Assembly: GCA_900552605.1 (NCBI GenBank)
Contig: USAR01000012.1
Span: forward strand, 1 to 14,140
Reading direction: 5' to 3'
Source: an uncultured Oscillospiraceae bacterium
Lineage (GTDB): Bacteria; Bacillota; Clostridia; Oscillospirales; Acutalibacteraceae
DNA length: 14,140 bases
Shown piece by piece: positions 1 through 7,774 of the stretch. A program made the translations under genes and the position numbers. The first letter of the stretch is position 1. Each line of letters begins with the position of its first letter. The notes below the pieces were generated by a model. It saw nothing but the letters and a program-made list of their open reading frames with translations. It did not search any database and had not been told where the DNA came from.

Positions 1-399
1 CTTGAACCGATCGACTTTTACAAGATAACAAAGGATAACAACAGCTTTGCAAAGGCGCTTGTATTACCAAGCGGAATAGCAACGGCAGAGGAGCTGCCGA
101 CGCCGCAGGTAACGCTTGACACATCAAATCTTAAAACAAAGACCTTCCGTGTTTCGAGAATAACAGCTGTTAATAACAGCGGAGGTTACAGTGTAAAGCT
201 CAATCAGCCTGTCTCCGTAACGTTGTGCGGTTCTAAAAACGCAATCAATTCACTTAGGAACAGCAACCTTTACTGTGAGGTCGACCTCGAAGGCAAAACT
301 GTCGGAGAGCAGTCGCTTTCCGTTAAGATAAAATCTTCGATTAGGGATAACGTATGGCAGCTTTCAACACTGGAAGCCAAGGTTACTGTTTCAAAATAA
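1..399 (+). CDS. CdaR/YbbR-domain protein, C-terminal part (5' truncated by window)
   Basis: An open frame runs from base 1 to a TAA at 397-399 and encodes 132 residues with no start in the window. The tail has the beta-rich YbbR repeat pattern: a stretch reading V-T-L-x-G followed by residues resembling 'I-N-S-L-R', then 'CEVDLEGKTVGEQSLSVKI', close to the usual 'a-x-v-D-l-s-g-x-x-x-G' signature of this family. In Firmicutes such proteins (CdaR) are membrane-anchored, extracytoplasmic regulators of the diadenylate cyclase CdaA, normally encoded just upstream. That partner and the N-terminal membrane anchor would lie left of the window, so the CdaR role is inferred. The gene lies 5' of a hairpin at 441-490. 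Confidence 0.75.
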   Translation, partial: LEPIDFYKITKDNNSFAKALVLPSGIATAEELPTPQVTLDTSNLKTKTFRVSRITAVNNSGGYSVKLNQPVSVTLCGSKNAINSLRNSNLYCEVDLEGKTVGEQSLSVKIKSSIRDNVWQLSTLEAKVTVSK

Positions 400-440
400 G
401 AGGCAATTATCGCTGAATTAAATCAGCAAAGAAAACAACA

Positions 441-501
441 ATATTAACACCCGTTGACGTTTTTCATATAATGTTAACGGGTGATAATATGGTTTTTCTT
501 T
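441..501 (+). promoter_or_regulatory. Hairpin plus T-tract overlapping RBS and start codon (possible attenuator)
   Basis: Bases 441-458 and 473-490 form an 18-bp inverted repeat with a single A-A mismatch and one G-U pair, around a 14-nt loop. The right arm contains GGGTGAT (479-485), the ribosome binding site of the next gene, and runs into its ATG at 489. It is followed at 493-501 by a T-rich run (TTTTTCTTT). The layout fits either an intrinsic terminator/attenuator upstream of the recD2 run or a structure that hides the ribosome binding site. The pairing is visible in the sequence; the function is inferred. Confidence 0.5.
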
Positions 502-839
502 ATATAACGGTAATTTTCTTTTCTTTGCTCGGTGTTATAACGTTTATCGGTCAACTGTACTTGGCTTTCTATCGGGTCAAAAACCCAAGCGTAAAGCAGT
601 CAATGGTGCTGACGGTGAAGCAGATCGAGGAAAGCGATGTTGAAACAGAGGTTAAAATGGCGCTTTCCCGACTCGGGTGGCTTAATCGAGATGATTTTGA
701 CGTTATTACTGCAGTGGATTGCGGATTGCAACCGCCGTCGAGCGAGGTCTGTCGTGAACTGTTTTCACAGCACGATATTAAGATGATTAAGAAAGAGGAG
801 CTTTTAAGCATTATTGATGATGGAAGAAAAGATAAATGA
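489..839 (+). CDS. Small single-pass membrane protein of unknown function
   Basis: A 116-residue protein that I do not recognise. The first 25 or so residues are strongly hydrophobic and form one membrane segment or uncleaved signal anchor. The remaining 90 are a charged, probably cytoplasmic region with two cysteines and an acidic-hydrophobic pattern near 'DVITAVDCG'. I place the start at ATG 489 because GGGTGAT at 479-485 gives anti-SD pairing at good spacing. The in-frame ATG at 471 has no such site and lies in the hairpin loop. The stop (837-839) lies inside the start of recD2, so the two are probably translationally coupled. No catalytic motif is visible. Confidence 0.65.
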   Translation: MVFLYITVIFFSLLGVITFIGQLYLAFYRVKNPSVKQSMVLTVKQIEESDVETEVKMALSRLGWLNRDDFDVITAVDCGLQPPSSEVCRELFSQHDIKMIKKEELLSIIDDGRKDK

Positions 840-3030
840 TGAAAAAAGCTCGGCACCGCTTGAGGGCACGGTTGAGCATATAACTTTTCATAACGCCGCA
901 AACGGTTACAGTGTATTTTTACTTGACACCGGTAGTGAAAAGCCTATAACCTGCGTCGGCAGTTTTCCCGATATAAACGTTGGGGAGAGCCTTCGACTTT
1001 ACGGCAGCTACGGCAATCATTCGGTTTACGGTAAGCAGTTCAAGGTCGATAAATTTGAAAGTGTGCAGCCGGAAGGAACTGCGGCAATTTTAAGGTATCT
1101 GTCATCGGGAATGATTCACGGTGTAGGGCCTGCAACAGCACGAAGCATTGTCGAGCGTTTCGGCGAAAGAACTTTGGATATTATCGAAAACGATTATGAA
1201 CAGCTCAGCAGAATACGCGGTATTTCTGTGGCAAAAGCTAAAAAGATAAGCGATTCATATAAAAAGCAGAACGGCGTTCGCGAGGCTATGATGGAGCTTA
1301 GCGCATACGGAATCAACGCCGAGGAAGCGGCAAGGATATATAAACAGCTCGGTAAAAATACCGTGGAGCTTTTTAAAAGCAATCCTTATTTGCTTTATAC
1401 CGATGAAATCGGCTTCAGCTTTGAAAGAATCTGCCTTATTGCAGAAAGGTTGTCAATTTCGGGCGACAATATCAACCGCATTGCGGCGGGTATTACATAT
1501 ATTTTAAAGCACAATCTTATGAACGGTCACACCTGTTTGCCAAAGGAAAAGCTTCTGCAGCTCAGCAAAAGTATGCTTGGCTGCGGCGACGATAATGTTG
1601 AAGAGGCATTGGAAAAGCTGGTGAGGGAAGTTTTTCTTCACGATGTTGAATTTGTATTCCTTATGAAATACTACACCGCCGAAAGCTTTATTGCACAAAA
1701 ACTGCGCATTATGCAGACAGTTGCAATAAGACCTGTGCCATACGGCAAGTACACAATTGAAGAGCTGCAAAGAAAGTTTAAAATAGTTTACGAAAGCAAG
1801 CAGACAGAGGCTATACATACGGCTCTTCAGCGCGGCATTATGGTGCTTACAGGCGGCCCCGGAACGGGAAAAACCACAACTCTTAAAGCTATTATAGATA
1901 TTTTCGAAAATGCCTCATTAGACGTTGCGCTTGCCGCACCCACAGGCCGTGCCGCAAAAAGAATGACTGAGCTTACGGGAAAAGACGCCAAAACATTGCA
2001 CAGACTTCTTGAAGTGGAATGGGATGAAAACGATATGCAGTCGTTTTCAAGAAACGAGCGCAATCCTCTTACTTGCGATGTAGTTATTATTGATGAAATG
2101 TCAATGGTAGACTCATTGCTTTTCGAAAGTCTTTTGCGTGCACTGCCGCTTGGGAGCCGCATTATAATGGTTGGAGATTCCGACCAATTGCCGAGTGTTG
2201 GCGCAGGAAATGTGCTCGGTGATATTATAGAATCGGGTGAAGTGCCGCAGGTGCGGCTCACCGAAATATTCCGTCAGGCACGTTCAAGCCTTATAATAAC
2301 AAATGCTCACGATATTGTGGGTGGTGTGCACCCACAGCTCGATGTTCGCGATAACGATATGTTTATGATAGATATAACCGACAGTGCTGTTGCCGCAGAG
2401 TATGTTGTTAATCTTTGCTGCACACGTCTTCCTAAAGCATACGGTTACAATTGCTTTAATAACATTCAGGTGCTTTGTCCCTCTAAAAAGACGAATGTCG
2501 GAACGGTTGCACTTAACAATTTGCTGCAGGAAAGGCTAAATCCGAAAGCCGAAGAAAAGCAGGAAATTGTTTATAAAGGCTACACCTTAAGAGTGGGCGA
2601 CAAGGTTATGCAGGTTAAAAACAACTACGATATCGAGTGGAAACGAACAAACGGCGAAAGCGGAACGGGCGTTTTTAACGGAGATATCGGAGTACTATCC
2701 GATATTAACAAAGCCGGCGGCAGCGTTACGGTCGTTTTCGACGATAAAACCGCGGTTTATGCAACCGAGGACGCATCTCAGCTTGAGCTTGCCTATGCCG
2801 TTACGGTGCACAAAAGTCAGGGCAGCGAGTTTGATTGCGTTATAATTCCCGTTCTTGATACCCCTGAGAAGCTTTGTTACAGAAACCTTTTGTATACAGC
2901 GGTTACAAGAGCAAAGCGCCGGCTGATTTTGGTAGGCGACAGGAATGCGGTATACAGAATGACGGATAACAACAAAAAAACATTAAGATATACAGGACTG
3001 AAAGAATTTTTCAAAAATGCACAGTATTAG
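817..3030 (+). CDS. recD2: RecD2-type ATP-dependent DNA helicase (SF1B)
   Basis: A 737-residue superfamily 1B 5'-3' DNA helicase of the RecD2 type, the RecD-like protein found in bacteria without RecBC and tied to DNA repair. In order: an OB-like N-terminal region (about 17-83); tandem helix-hairpin-helix repeats (about 94-144, 'GMIHGVGPATA' and 'SRIRGISVAKA'); Walker A GGPGTGKT (346-353); Walker B with DE at 426-427; motif III GDSDQLPS (453-460); and C-terminal motifs VTVHKSQGSE (662-671) and YTAVTRAK (693-700). The length is normal for the family. Three start codons are stacked in frame (TTG 814, ATG 817, ATG 820); the nearest SD-like run is GAGGAG at 795-800. I chose 817, though 814 and 820 are equally possible. 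It overlaps the upstream stop and, at its end, the comF start. Confidence 0.95.
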   Translation: MMEEKINDEKSSAPLEGTVEHITFHNAANGYSVFLLDTGSEKPITCVGSFPDINVGESLRLYGSYGNHSVYGKQFKVDKFESVQPEGTAAILRYLSSGMIHGVGPATARSIVERFGERTLDIIENDYEQLSRIRGISVAKAKKISDSYKKQNGVREAMMELSAYGINAEEAARIYKQLGKNTVELFKSNPYLLYTDEIGFSFERICLIAERLSISGDNINRIAAGITYILKHNLMNGHTCLPKEKLLQLSKSMLGCGDDNVEEALEKLVREVFLHDVEFVFLMKYYTAESFIAQKLRIMQTVAIRPVPYGKYTIEELQRKFKIVYESKQTEAIHTALQRGIMVLTGGPGTGKTTTLKAIIDIFENASLDVALAAPTGRAAKRMTELTGKDAKTLHRLLEVEWDENDMQSFSRNERNPLTCDVVIIDEMSMVDSLLFESLLRALPLGSRIIMVGDSDQLPSVGAGNVLGDIIESGEVPQVRLTEIFRQARSSLIITNAHDIVGGVHPQLDVRDNDMFMIDITDSAVAAEYVVNLCCTRLPKAYGYNCFNNIQVLCPSKKTNVGTVALNNLLQERLNPKAEEKQEIVYKGYTLRVGDKVMQVKNNYDIEWKRTNGESGTGVFNGDIGVLSDINKAGGSVTVVFDDKTAVYATEDASQLELAYAVTVHKSQGSEFDCVIIPVLDTPEKLCYRNLLYTAVTRAKRRLILVGDRNAVYRMTDNNKKTLRYTGLKEFFKNAQY

Positions 3031-3727
3031 CAAAGGCTCAAAACTAAAATCTGTTTCACAAACAGCAATAAGACTTTTCTTTCCGCAACGTTGCGCCGTT
3101 TGCAATAAGGTTATAAGTATAGGCGAAACCTATTGTTACGGCTGCGCACCGAAAATCAGACGCATTTCAAAAACCTTTCTTGTTTCAATGGCGTCAAACC
3201 CGTCACTTCATTTTAAAACGGGAAAGAACACAAGGTTTAATGGCTGCATAGCTCCGTTTTTCCATCAAAGCGGCAGCAAGAGAACGGTTTATAACTATAA
3301 GTTTAATGCGCGCTCAGAGCTTGTGGATTTGCTTTCATATGAAATGGCGGACGTTTACTTTAAATATTATGACGATATCGATTTTGACGGTATTTGCTTT
3401 GTGCCTACAAGCTTTGCAAGAAAACTATATTACGGCTTTAACCACACGAGGCTGCTTGCTAAAAGCGTGGCAAAAAGAACAGGACTTCCGCTTTTAAACG
3501 TGCTGCGTCAAATCGGCAGAAAGAAAAAGCAGCACATATTAAGAGCATCACTCAGAGCTGCTAATGTGCTCGGCGTTTACGGCGTAAGCGGCGATGTTAA
3601 AGGCAAAACGCTGTTGCTTATAGACGATATAGTTACAACAGGTGCAACGCTTAATGAGTGTGCGAAGGTTTTAAAACAAAACGGAGCCAAGGCGGTATAT
3701 TGCCTTTCGGCAAACATAAATGATTAA
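3017..3727 (+). CDS. comF: ComF family phosphoribosyltransferase-like protein
   Basis: A 236-residue ComF family protein, the usual length. The N-terminus has a four-cysteine zinc-ribbon, CAVC (26-29) and CYGC (40-43). The C-terminus has the PRPP-binding loop of type I phosphoribosyltransferases, 'LLIDDIVTTGAT' (about 200-211), with the Asp pair at 203-204. In transformable bacteria ComF aids uptake of single-stranded DNA through the inner membrane, together with the ComFA translocase. No comFA is seen here, so the link to DNA is its coupling to recD2: its ATG lies 14 nt inside the recD2 3' end. Whether this organism is transformable cannot be told from the sequence. Confidence 0.9.
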   Translation: MHSISKGSKLKSVSQTAIRLFFPQRCAVCNKVISIGETYCYGCAPKIRRISKTFLVSMASNPSLHFKTGKNTRFNGCIAPFFHQSGSKRTVYNYKFNARSELVDLLSYEMADVYFKYYDDIDFDGICFVPTSFARKLYYGFNHTRLLAKSVAKRTGLPLLNVLRQIGRKKKQHILRASLRAANVLGVYGVSGDVKGKTLLLIDDIVTTGATLNECAKVLKQNGAKAVYCLSANIND

Positions 3728-3741
3728 GGAGTTATGAAAAC

Positions 3742-4773
3742 ATGCCCACAGATATTGTTATGGACGCGGGAACATATAAAACAACATTGTATTCAGACGG
3801 CAAGATCATGCTTGAACAGCCGTCGGCAGTTTGTGTTGACACAGATACTTGGGAGCCTGTTTGTTTCGGCGATAAAGCAAAAGAAATGTTCGGCAGAACA
3901 GGCGATATGTATACAACTGTTTTTCCTGTTGAACGCGGCGTGGTGTCAGACTACGATTTAATGGAAAAAATGGTGGTTCACTTTATCAAAACCGCTTTCG
4001 GAAGCAAGATTGTAAAACCGCGGGTAATTGTTATTGCGCCGAGCGGTGTTACAACGGTGCAGCACCATTCGCTTGCCAATGCCGTTGCGGCAGCAGGGTG
4101 CCGTAATATCAGCACGGTAGAAAACACTGTTGCCGCAGCAGTCGGGCTTGGAATTGATCTCACCAAAGCACACGGCAGTATGATTGTTGATATCGGCGGC
4201 GGCACTGTTGATATTGCAACAATGTCGATGGGCGGGGTTGTAAGTAACGACGTGCTTCATATAGGCTCAATTGACTTTGATGACGCTATTGAAAAGTATG
4301 TGCGTTTGGAAAAGAATATGCTTATCGGCGGGCAAACAGCAGAGTATATTAAAAAGACTGTCGGCGGCGCGATTAAAAGGGATTTTAATGTGACGGTTAC
4401 CGCAAAAGGCAGACATATTTTTTCAGGGTTGCCGCAGATGTTTGAAATTTCTTCTAATGAGGTCAGCGACGCGATAAACGACCATATACATACAATTTGT
4501 AACGGTTGCCGCACTGTTCTTGAAAAGACCGATCCGGATATTGTTTCCGATATCAGTCGTGACGGATTGTACCTTATCGGCGGCGGCGCCAAGCTTTTCG
4601 GAATGGACAAAAAACTTTCGGAATACCTTGAAATGCAGGTCAATTTTGTTGATGAAAACATTAATTGTGCATTGCGGGGCGCCGATATGATCCTTAAAAA
4701 CCCCGGACTTATTCAAAACAGCGATTATCAGTATCGTTCAATTAAAAATCTTATTGTAGAGCAGGATATTTAA
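3742..4773 (+). CDS. Divergent MreB/Mbl-like bacterial actin
   Basis: A 343-residue actin-fold ATPase of the MreB type, normal length. Phosphate-1 loop DAGTYKT (8-14), 'EKMVVHFIKTAFG' and 'KPRVIVIAPSGVT' (about 92-104) follow the MreB pattern. Phosphate-2 loop DIGGGTVDIA (150-159) and adenosine-binding 'IGGGAKLFGM' (279-288) are present. It differs from housekeeping MreB. The usual D-L-G-T-A-N-T is changed, the conserved E-E-P-M-A-A-A-I-G reads E-N-T-V-A-A-A-V-G (127-135), and the N-terminal amphipathic membrane helix is missing. The start is ATG 3742, with AAGGAG at 3726-3731. It may be a cell-shape paralogue rather than the main MreB; no mreC or mreD follows. Confidence 0.85.
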   Translation: MPTDIVMDAGTYKTTLYSDGKIMLEQPSAVCVDTDTWEPVCFGDKAKEMFGRTGDMYTTVFPVERGVVSDYDLMEKMVVHFIKTAFGSKIVKPRVIVIAPSGVTTVQHHSLANAVAAAGCRNISTVENTVAAAVGLGIDLTKAHGSMIVDIGGGTVDIATMSMGGVVSNDVLHIGSIDFDDAIEKYVRLEKNMLIGGQTAEYIKKTVGGAIKRDFNVTVTAKGRHIFSGLPQMFEISSNEVSDAINDHIHTICNGCRTVLEKTDPDIVSDISRDGLYLIGGGAKLFGMDKKLSEYLEMQVNFVDENINCALRGADMILKNPGLIQNSDYQYRSIKNLIVEQDI

Positions 4774-4801
4774 CGCATTTGCACTAAATTCATTAAAGTA
4801 A

Positions 4802-4838
4802 AACAGCAACCGTTTCGTTTAACAGAACGGTTGCTGTT
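4802..4838. terminator. Bidirectional intrinsic terminator between mreB-like and araC-like genes
   Basis: A 13-bp perfect stem (4802-4814 with 4826-4838) with an 11-nt loop sits between two convergent genes. On the + strand the stem runs into GTTTTC; on the - strand the A-rich bases to its left (TAAAGTAAAA) read as a T-tract. It therefore can end transcription from both sides. Confidence 0.85.
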
Positions 4839-4842
4839 GTTT

Positions 4843-5616
4843 TCAAAAGCCATTTATAGAATTAGAGCGTTTATATTCCGTTGGTGTAAGACCTACTTTT
4901 TCTTTAAAAATTCTGCAAAAGTGATAAGGATTGGTGTAGCCTGAGAGAGCGGCCGTGTTTGAAACGCTTTCACCGGCGGTTAGAAGATCTTTTGCGTAGT
5001 TTATTCTAAGGCTTTGAATATATTGACCCGGTGAAATACCATAGCTGTTTTTAAAAAGTTTTCTTAAATAGACCTCGCTGATTCCTGATTCTTTTGCAAG
5101 AATTTCATTGCAGATTTTGGGGTCGGTATAGTTTTTTTCAAGATAAGTAATTGCAGGATGCAGGACAGGTGCATACGAAGAAAGACCGTTTATCTCTGCA
5201 AGCTGTGCCACAATATCATATAGCAGCGAAAGGCACTTTGCACGGCTTGATGCACTGCCGATAACAATTAGTCGACGCAATTTTTCGCACTGTCTGAAAA
5301 AGTAGTAGCTGCCAGGTATTTCAATACTCATGATTTCCTTTGGTGCAAAGCTTTCATCACACAAGAAGTTAATAACCGGAAATCGACCGCTCTCTCTGCA
5401 ATCAAGGGTGTAGGTCGTGTCCTTCGGCAAAAGCACGGCGTGTTGTTGGTCTGAAATAAATTCCTTGCCGTTTTGGCGATAAATGATTTTTCCGCTTTCA
5501 GCAAAAGAAAGGCCTTGCCAGGGCCTGCGGTTTATATCCATTGTGTCGCCGCGTTCAAGCTGAACAAGCAAAGCCATTTCAAGGCTTATAACGGTAATAT
5601 CATCAAATATGTTCAT
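4843..5616 (-). CDS. AraC family transcriptional regulator
   Basis: A 257-residue AraC/XylS regulator. The N-terminal half (about 30-90) resembles the cupin-like ligand-binding domain. The C-terminal 100 residues are the two-helix-turn-helix DNA-binding domain: helix pair 1 at about 169-188 ('LAKESGISEVYLRKLFK') and helix pair 2 at about 216-238, followed by the family signature A-L-S-G-Y-x-N-P-Y-H-F-x-x-x-F-K ending in P-T-E-Y. The start ATG at 5616 is preceded by GGGGTGG. The gene is transcribed away from the dehydroquinase-like/epimerase pair and shares their 192-bp upstream region, so it probably regulates that pair and itself. The effector is unknown. Confidence 0.92.
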   Translation of the reverse strand: MNIFDDITVISLEMALLVQLERGDTMDINRRPWQGLSFAESGKIIYRQNGKEFISDQQHAVLLPKDTTYTLDCRESGRFPVINFLCDESFAPKEIMSIEIPGSYYFFRQCEKLRRLIVIGSASSRAKCLSLLYDIVAQLAEINGLSSYAPVLHPAITYLEKNYTDPKICNEILAKESGISEVYLRKLFKNSYGISPGQYIQSLRINYAKDLLTAGESVSNTAALSGYTNPYHFCRIFKEKVGLTPTEYKRSNSINGF

Positions 5617-5651
5617 AGTCCACCCCGATGCATTGTTTTAATTATAGTTCA

Positions 5652-5679
5652 ATTATATCGTTTTTTATATCAAAATCAA
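5652..5679 (-). promoter_or_regulatory. Probable promoter of the araC-like gene
   Basis: Read on the - strand: -35 TTGATT (5679-5674), 16-bp spacer, consensus -10 TATAAT (5657-5652), about 36 nt upstream of the start codon. Copies of TTATATCR fall in and beside it. Confidence 0.5.
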
Positions 5680-5722
5680 GGTTATTTCAAAAATATGTAT
5701 CGAAATAGTCAAATAAAATCGT

Positions 5723-5751
5723 TTGAGATATTGCTTATATCGGCATTTAAT
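5723..5751 (+). promoter_or_regulatory. Probable promoter of the dehydroquinase-like gene
   Basis: -35 TTGAGA (5723-5728), 17-bp spacer, -10 TTTAAT (5746-5751). A leader of roughly 50 nt follows before the TTG start at 5809. A TTATATCG copy (5735-5742) lies in the spacer. Confidence 0.5.
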
Positions 5752-5808
5752 AGTATCATCTCGATGTAAGGAGAAACTTCCTGCAAGAAAATAACCGGAG
5801 ATGATTCT

Positions 5809-6576
5809 TTGAAATCTTTTTTCACAAGCGGCACACCTGTTTTAACCACAATGATCAATAATGCCTCAACTCCTAAGCGTGTTTTAGAGCTTATTAAAAA
5901 AGGAATTGATAGCGGCACAGAGGCATTTGGATTGCAGATTGAACAGCTTGATGGCAAGTATCGCACACGAGAAGTGTTCTGCGAAATATTTAACGCAATG
6001 GACGGCAGACCGGCATATATCACAAACTATCGCCGATGCAGCCTTTGTCCCGATTTGACGGATGATGAGCTTACAGAGCAAATGCTGCTTGCTGTTGAAT
6101 GCGGAGCGGCGCTGTTCGATATGCGCGGCGACCTTTTCGACCCGTCTCCGTATGAAATTACATATAATGAAGAAGCAGTACAAAAACAAAAGGAACTTGT
6201 TAAAACTGTCCACTCAATGGGGGCTGAGGTTTTAATGTCGTCTCATATCTTGGAGTTTCTTCCGTCTGACAAGGTGTTTGAGCTTTGCTTAACGCACGCC
6301 GAAAGGGGAGTTGACGTTTCAAAAATTGTGTCGAATGCGTCAGATGACCGACAGCTTGACGATACGTTTAATGCGAGCATTATGCTTAAGGAAAAGGCGC
6401 CGGTTAAAACGCTGTTTTTGTGCAACGGAGCAAAAAGCAGATTACACAGAATGGTGGGACCTATGATAGGTTCTTGTATGTACCTAAATGTGTGCGGTGA
6501 TGATACTTATTGCGGCACACAGCCGGAATTAAGTGAAGTTAAGGAACTCTTGAAACTTTGCGGTTTTCAAAAATAA
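5809..6576 (+). CDS. Class I 3-dehydroquinate dehydratase-like protein, divergent substrate site
   Basis: A 255-residue (beta/alpha)8 protein related to class I 3-dehydroquinate dehydratase (AroD), which removes water from 3-dehydroquinate through a Schiff-base lysine. Counterparts of the catalytic residues line up: His146 ('MSSHILEF'), Lys172 ('VDVSKIV'), Arg211 ('GAKSRLHRMVGP') and a late Gln238. But the substrate-binding Glu and Arg of the usual E-W-R motif read G-L-Q (41-43), and the R-x-x-x-E-G-G motif is R-R-C-S-L-C (75-80). It therefore may act on another substrate, or not be a true AroD. The start is TTG 5809, because GGAGATGAT (5797-5805) precedes it and no in-frame ATG fits. It is followed by an epimerase 74-83 bp on. 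Confidence 0.75.
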   Translation: MKSFFTSGTPVLTTMINNASTPKRVLELIKKGIDSGTEAFGLQIEQLDGKYRTREVFCEIFNAMDGRPAYITNYRRCSLCPDLTDDELTEQMLLAVECGAALFDMRGDLFDPSPYEITYNEEAVQKQKELVKTVHSMGAEVLMSSHILEFLPSDKVFELCLTHAERGVDVSKIVSNASDDRQLDDTFNASIMLKEKAPVKTLFLCNGAKSRLHRMVGPMIGSCMYLNVCGDDTYCGTQPELSEVKELLKLCGFQK

Positions 6577-6653
6577 CTATGGCAACATAATTTTATAAAT
6601 CTGCCAAGCAGCAATTAAACTTTTGCGGTGCGGCTAAAATCGAAGAAAGTGTG

Positions 6654-7670
6654 ATGTTTATGACAGGCAAAAAAGCATTGGTATTGGGCGGCACAGGGGC
6701 TCTTGGAGTTTATATGGTAGAGGAGCTGTTGAAAACAGGCAACCGTGTCGATGCGGTTACAATTGACGATGTTGTTTCCGATAACCCCAACCTCAGGTAT
6801 TTAAAGGTAGATGCAAAGGATAATAATGTCCTTGACGAGCTGCTAAAAAACAACTACGATGTTGTTATCGATTATATGCTTTATTTCGGCACGGAAGAGT
6901 TTTCAAAGAGGTATTTAAAAATTCTTGATAATACAAAGCATTATATTTATCTTTCGTCATACAGAATCTATGCCGACAGCGACAAACCTATAACCGAAGA
7001 ATCCGACAGACTTCTTGATGTAGCAACAGATGAAACATATTTAAATTCAAACGATTATTCTCTTTATAAAGCAAAGCAAGAGGATATGCTGCACGCATCA
7101 GGCAGAAAAAACTATACAATTTTGCGACCTGCTATTACATATTCCAAAAATCGCTTTCAGCTGACTATTCTTGAAGCTCCGACCGTTGTTTATCGTATGC
7201 GTAAGGGCAAAACTTTGGTGTTGCCGGAAGAGGCAATGGATAAGCAAGCAACAATGAGCTGGTCATATGACGCTGCACGTATGGTTTCTGCACTTTTGCT
7301 TAACGAAAAGGCTTTTGGCGAAGTATACACCATTTCCACCTCAGAACACCACACATGGCGTGAGATTGCAGAGATCTATAAGGAGCTCGGCGGACTTAAG
7401 TATGTCACAACGGATTATGAAACTTTCCTTAATATCATTGCTCCGGGCAATATTCATACTCGTCAGCAGCTTACGTATGACCGACTTTTTAACAGAATGG
7501 TTGACAACACAAAAATTCTTGAAATATCAGGACTGAAGCAAAGTGATTTAATGCCTCTTAAAGACGGGTTAAAACATGAACTGGACAGACTGCCTATGGA
7601 TACGGTTTGGGAAGACTACGGTATGAATGAGCGTATGGACTCGTGGCTTAAAGAACAGGGAATAGAGTAA
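6654..7670 (+). CDS. NAD-dependent epimerase/dehydratase (extended SDR)
   Basis: A 338-residue extended short-chain dehydrogenase/reductase. The N-terminal Rossmann glycine motif is GGTGALG (12-18). The active site has Ser in 'YLSSYRIY' (about 98-105) and the Y-x-x-x-K pair in YSLYK (135-139), followed by 'ILRPAITY', where the R-P of sugar epimerases is kept. Such enzymes act on nucleotide sugars or related polyols with NAD(P); the exact substrate cannot be read. Starts at GTG 6651, ATG 6654 and ATG 6660 are all in frame; GAAGAAAG upstream suits 6654 best. It is probably co-transcribed with the dehydroquinase-like gene. Confidence 0.88.
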   Translation: MFMTGKKALVLGGTGALGVYMVEELLKTGNRVDAVTIDDVVSDNPNLRYLKVDAKDNNVLDELLKNNYDVVIDYMLYFGTEEFSKRYLKILDNTKHYIYLSSYRIYADSDKPITEESDRLLDVATDETYLNSNDYSLYKAKQEDMLHASGRKNYTILRPAITYSKNRFQLTILEAPTVVYRMRKGKTLVLPEEAMDKQATMSWSYDAARMVSALLLNEKAFGEVYTISTSEHHTWREIAEIYKELGGLKYVTTDYETFLNIIAPGNIHTRQQLTYDRLFNRMVDNTKILEISGLKQSDLMPLKDGLKHELDRLPMDTVWEDYGMNERMDSWLKEQGIE

Positions 7671-7725
7671 CAGCTTTTTCTAATCCGGTAATTATAAGAA
7701 AACGATATAATAGTTTGATAAAACA

Positions 7726-7752
7726 AAGAGGACAGCTTTTCGCTGTCCTCTT
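7726..7752. terminator. Bidirectional intrinsic terminator between epimerase and tetR-like genes
   Basis: An 11-bp perfect stem (7726-7736 with 7742-7752), loop TTTTC. AGCTTTTATT follows on the + strand, and the AAAAC on the left reads as GTTTT on the - strand. It separates convergent genes. Confidence 0.85.
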
Positions 7753-7774
7753 AGCTTTTATTACGGCTGTGTTT

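Noticed and set aside
3734..3961. 75-codon frame starting 8 nt before the mreB-like ATG
   Set aside because: It lies in another frame inside the mreB-like gene. The SD is only 2 nt from this ATG, whereas it is 10 nt from ATG 3742.
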